Part shown: one piece after another, positions 63,537 through 64,000 of the stretch | Layout: each line of letters opens with the position of its first letter | How positions within the stretch are numbered: the stretch's first letter is position 1 | Source: Hypnocyclicus thermotrophus | GTDB lineage: Bacteria; Fusobacteriota; Fusobacteriia; Fusobacteriales; Fusobacteriaceae | Direction of reading: 5' to 3' | DNA length: 64,000 nt | NCBI RefSeq assembly: GCF_004365575.1 | Contig: NZ_SOBG01000009.1 | Location: forward strand, 47,126-111,125 | The notes under the pieces: model-generated | Seen by the model: the letters and a program-made list of their open reading frames with translations, nothing else | Databases searched by the model: none | What the model was told of the DNA's origin: nothing | Translations under genes and position numbers: made by a program

Positions 63537-63553
63537 ATAAACACGCGTTCAAT
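63537..63553 (-). promoter_or_regulatory. Operator-like site at the LacI gene promoter
   Basis: TAAACACGCGTTCA (63538-63551) matches the core of the 46-bp palindrome at 12 of 14 positions and lies at the expected transcription start, just after the -10. Consistent with autorepression. Confidence 0.65.
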
Positions 63554-63557
63554 AAGT

Positions 63558-63586
63558 ATAATACTATATAATTTACAAAAAGTCAA
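63558..63586 (-). promoter_or_regulatory. Promoter of the LacI-family gene
   Basis: On the minus strand: -35 TTGACT (63586-63581), 17-bp spacer, -10 TATTAT (63563-63558). Confidence 0.75.
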
Positions 63587-63841
63587 TAGATATTTTAAAG
63601 TGAAATAAAAAGAAAAAATTAATTTAAGAATTTATTAATTTTTTTATGACGAGTTTAGCATATTTATCATTATTTTTTCTTGTTTCTTTAATAAATAAAA
63701 ATTATTGAATTTAAGATTATTATTTAAATTTTTTCAGTTTTTCAAAAAAACTTTTTGTTATAAATAATATGTTTATGCTTATCTATTGAAATATTTTTCT
63801 GTGTTTATAATATCGTTTCTATTCTTTTATTAAATTTATTT
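63587..63841. other. AT-rich intergenic stretch without recognisable gene
   Basis: Between the LacI promoter and the terminator at 63842. No open frame with a ribosome site, no tRNA and no clear hairpin; mostly A/T runs. A TTGAAA/TATAAT pair near 63787-63812 has too short a spacer to be convincing. Confidence 0.5.
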
Positions 63842-63878
63842 AAAGCTTGCTGAAGAGATTTTTTTCAGCAAGCTTTTT
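63842..63878. terminator. Strong hairpin downstream of the transketolase gene
   Basis: 13-bp perfect stem AAAGCTTGCTGAA (63842-63854) with TTCAGCAAGCTTT (63864-63876), 9-nt loop. The cleaner T-run is on the plus strand, but the only nearby gene reading into it is the minus-strand transketolase. Confidence 0.75.
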
Positions 63879-63908
63879 ATTATTTGTATTTTTATCTAAT
63901 AAATATTT

Positions 63909-64000
63909 TTATAAATTTTCTTTAACTTTTTTAATTATTCCTTCTTTTGTTAATCCATATTTTTCTAATAGTTCGGCTCCCTTTCCACTTTGACCAAATC
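63909..64000 (-). CDS. tkt: Transketolase, C-terminal end only (gene continues past window)
   Basis: The last 29 codons before a TAA at 63911-63909 read FGQSGKGAELLEKYGL and end IIKKVKENL. This is the usual end of transketolase (FGxSG..EEL..KYGLT), pentose phosphate pathway. It could be a full-length enzyme or the C-terminal subunit of a split transketolase; the window shows too little to tell. Confidence 0.8.
   Translation of the reverse strand, partial: FGQSGKGAELLEKYGLTKEGIIKKVKENL

Noticed and set aside
1..64000. CRISPR array, prophage or insertion sequence
   Set aside because: No regularly spaced repeats, phage structural genes, integrase or transposase reading frames were seen.

Overview
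The window is about 64 kb of very AT-rich chromosome from a diderm bacterium, most likely a member of the Fusobacteriota. It carries outer-membrane traits (ADP-heptose genes hldD and rfaE2, a lipid A modification-type glycosyltransferase trio, dTDP-rhamnose genes). Its housekeeping gene order, however, is Firmicutes-like: yicC-remA-gmk-rpoZ, dnaG-rpoD, and rlmB next to a SigH-like sigma factor near rpmG-secE-nusG-rplKAJL-rpoBC. That mixture, with RemA/DUF370 and YueI/DUF1694 proteins, is typical of Fusobacteriota. I cannot name the genus. Starts are ATG, GTG and TTG with strong GGAGG ribosome binding sites, and many promoters read TTGAxx-17-TATAAT, often with an extended -10 TG.

Layout. 1-9.4 kb: dTDP-rhamnose cluster rmlA (cut by the window edge), rmlC, rmlD and rmlB. 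It is interrupted first by a repeat-flanked AAA-ATPase/PD-(D/E)XK nuclease gene and then by an opposite-strand GT2/LABN/GT39 operon probably acting on lipid A or another envelope glycan, plus a UDP-sugar epimerase. 9.4-16.2 kb: ComEA-like HhH protein, M50 protease, TRIC/UPF0126 channel with a structured leader, a REC-DUF2225 protein, yigZ, rpmE, upp, rfaE2, tsaE, tsaB. 16.2-20.9 kb: TrmB-type regulator and XylFGH-type sugar ABC transporter. 21-30.3 kb: yueI, murA, rlmB, sigH-like, leuS, proBAC. 30.3-41.5 kb: rpmG, tRNA-Trp, secE, nusG, rplK, rplA, L10 leader, rplJ, rplL, rpoB, rpoC. 41.6-50.8 kb: yicC-remA-gmk-rpoZ-apbE, dnaG-rpoD, a second divergent sigma factor, Nif3-like, TPM-domain protein, and RNase P RNA. 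50.8-56.9 kb: malQ (minus), hldD, uppP, pilT, hemZ. 56.9-64 kb: a minus-strand beta-glycoside island (LacI regulator, ABC binding protein, two permeases, GH1 6-phospho-glycosidase, ROK beta-glucoside kinase), then the 3' end of a transketolase gene.

How the parts work together. The rightmost island suggests ATP-driven import of an unphosphorylated beta-glycoside, cytoplasmic phosphorylation by the ROK kinase and cleavage by the GH1 enzyme, controlled by a LacI repressor with operator-like palindromes at both promoters. The central block is the transcription/translation core with autoregulatory RNA elements. The most unusual items are the repeat-bounded nuclease cassette in the rhamnose operon, the tandem non-canonical sigma factor after rpoD, the 46-bp perfect palindrome at 62424-62469, the REC-DUF2225 fusion, and the long leader before the TRIC-family gene. 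No CRISPR array, prophage or transposase is visible.
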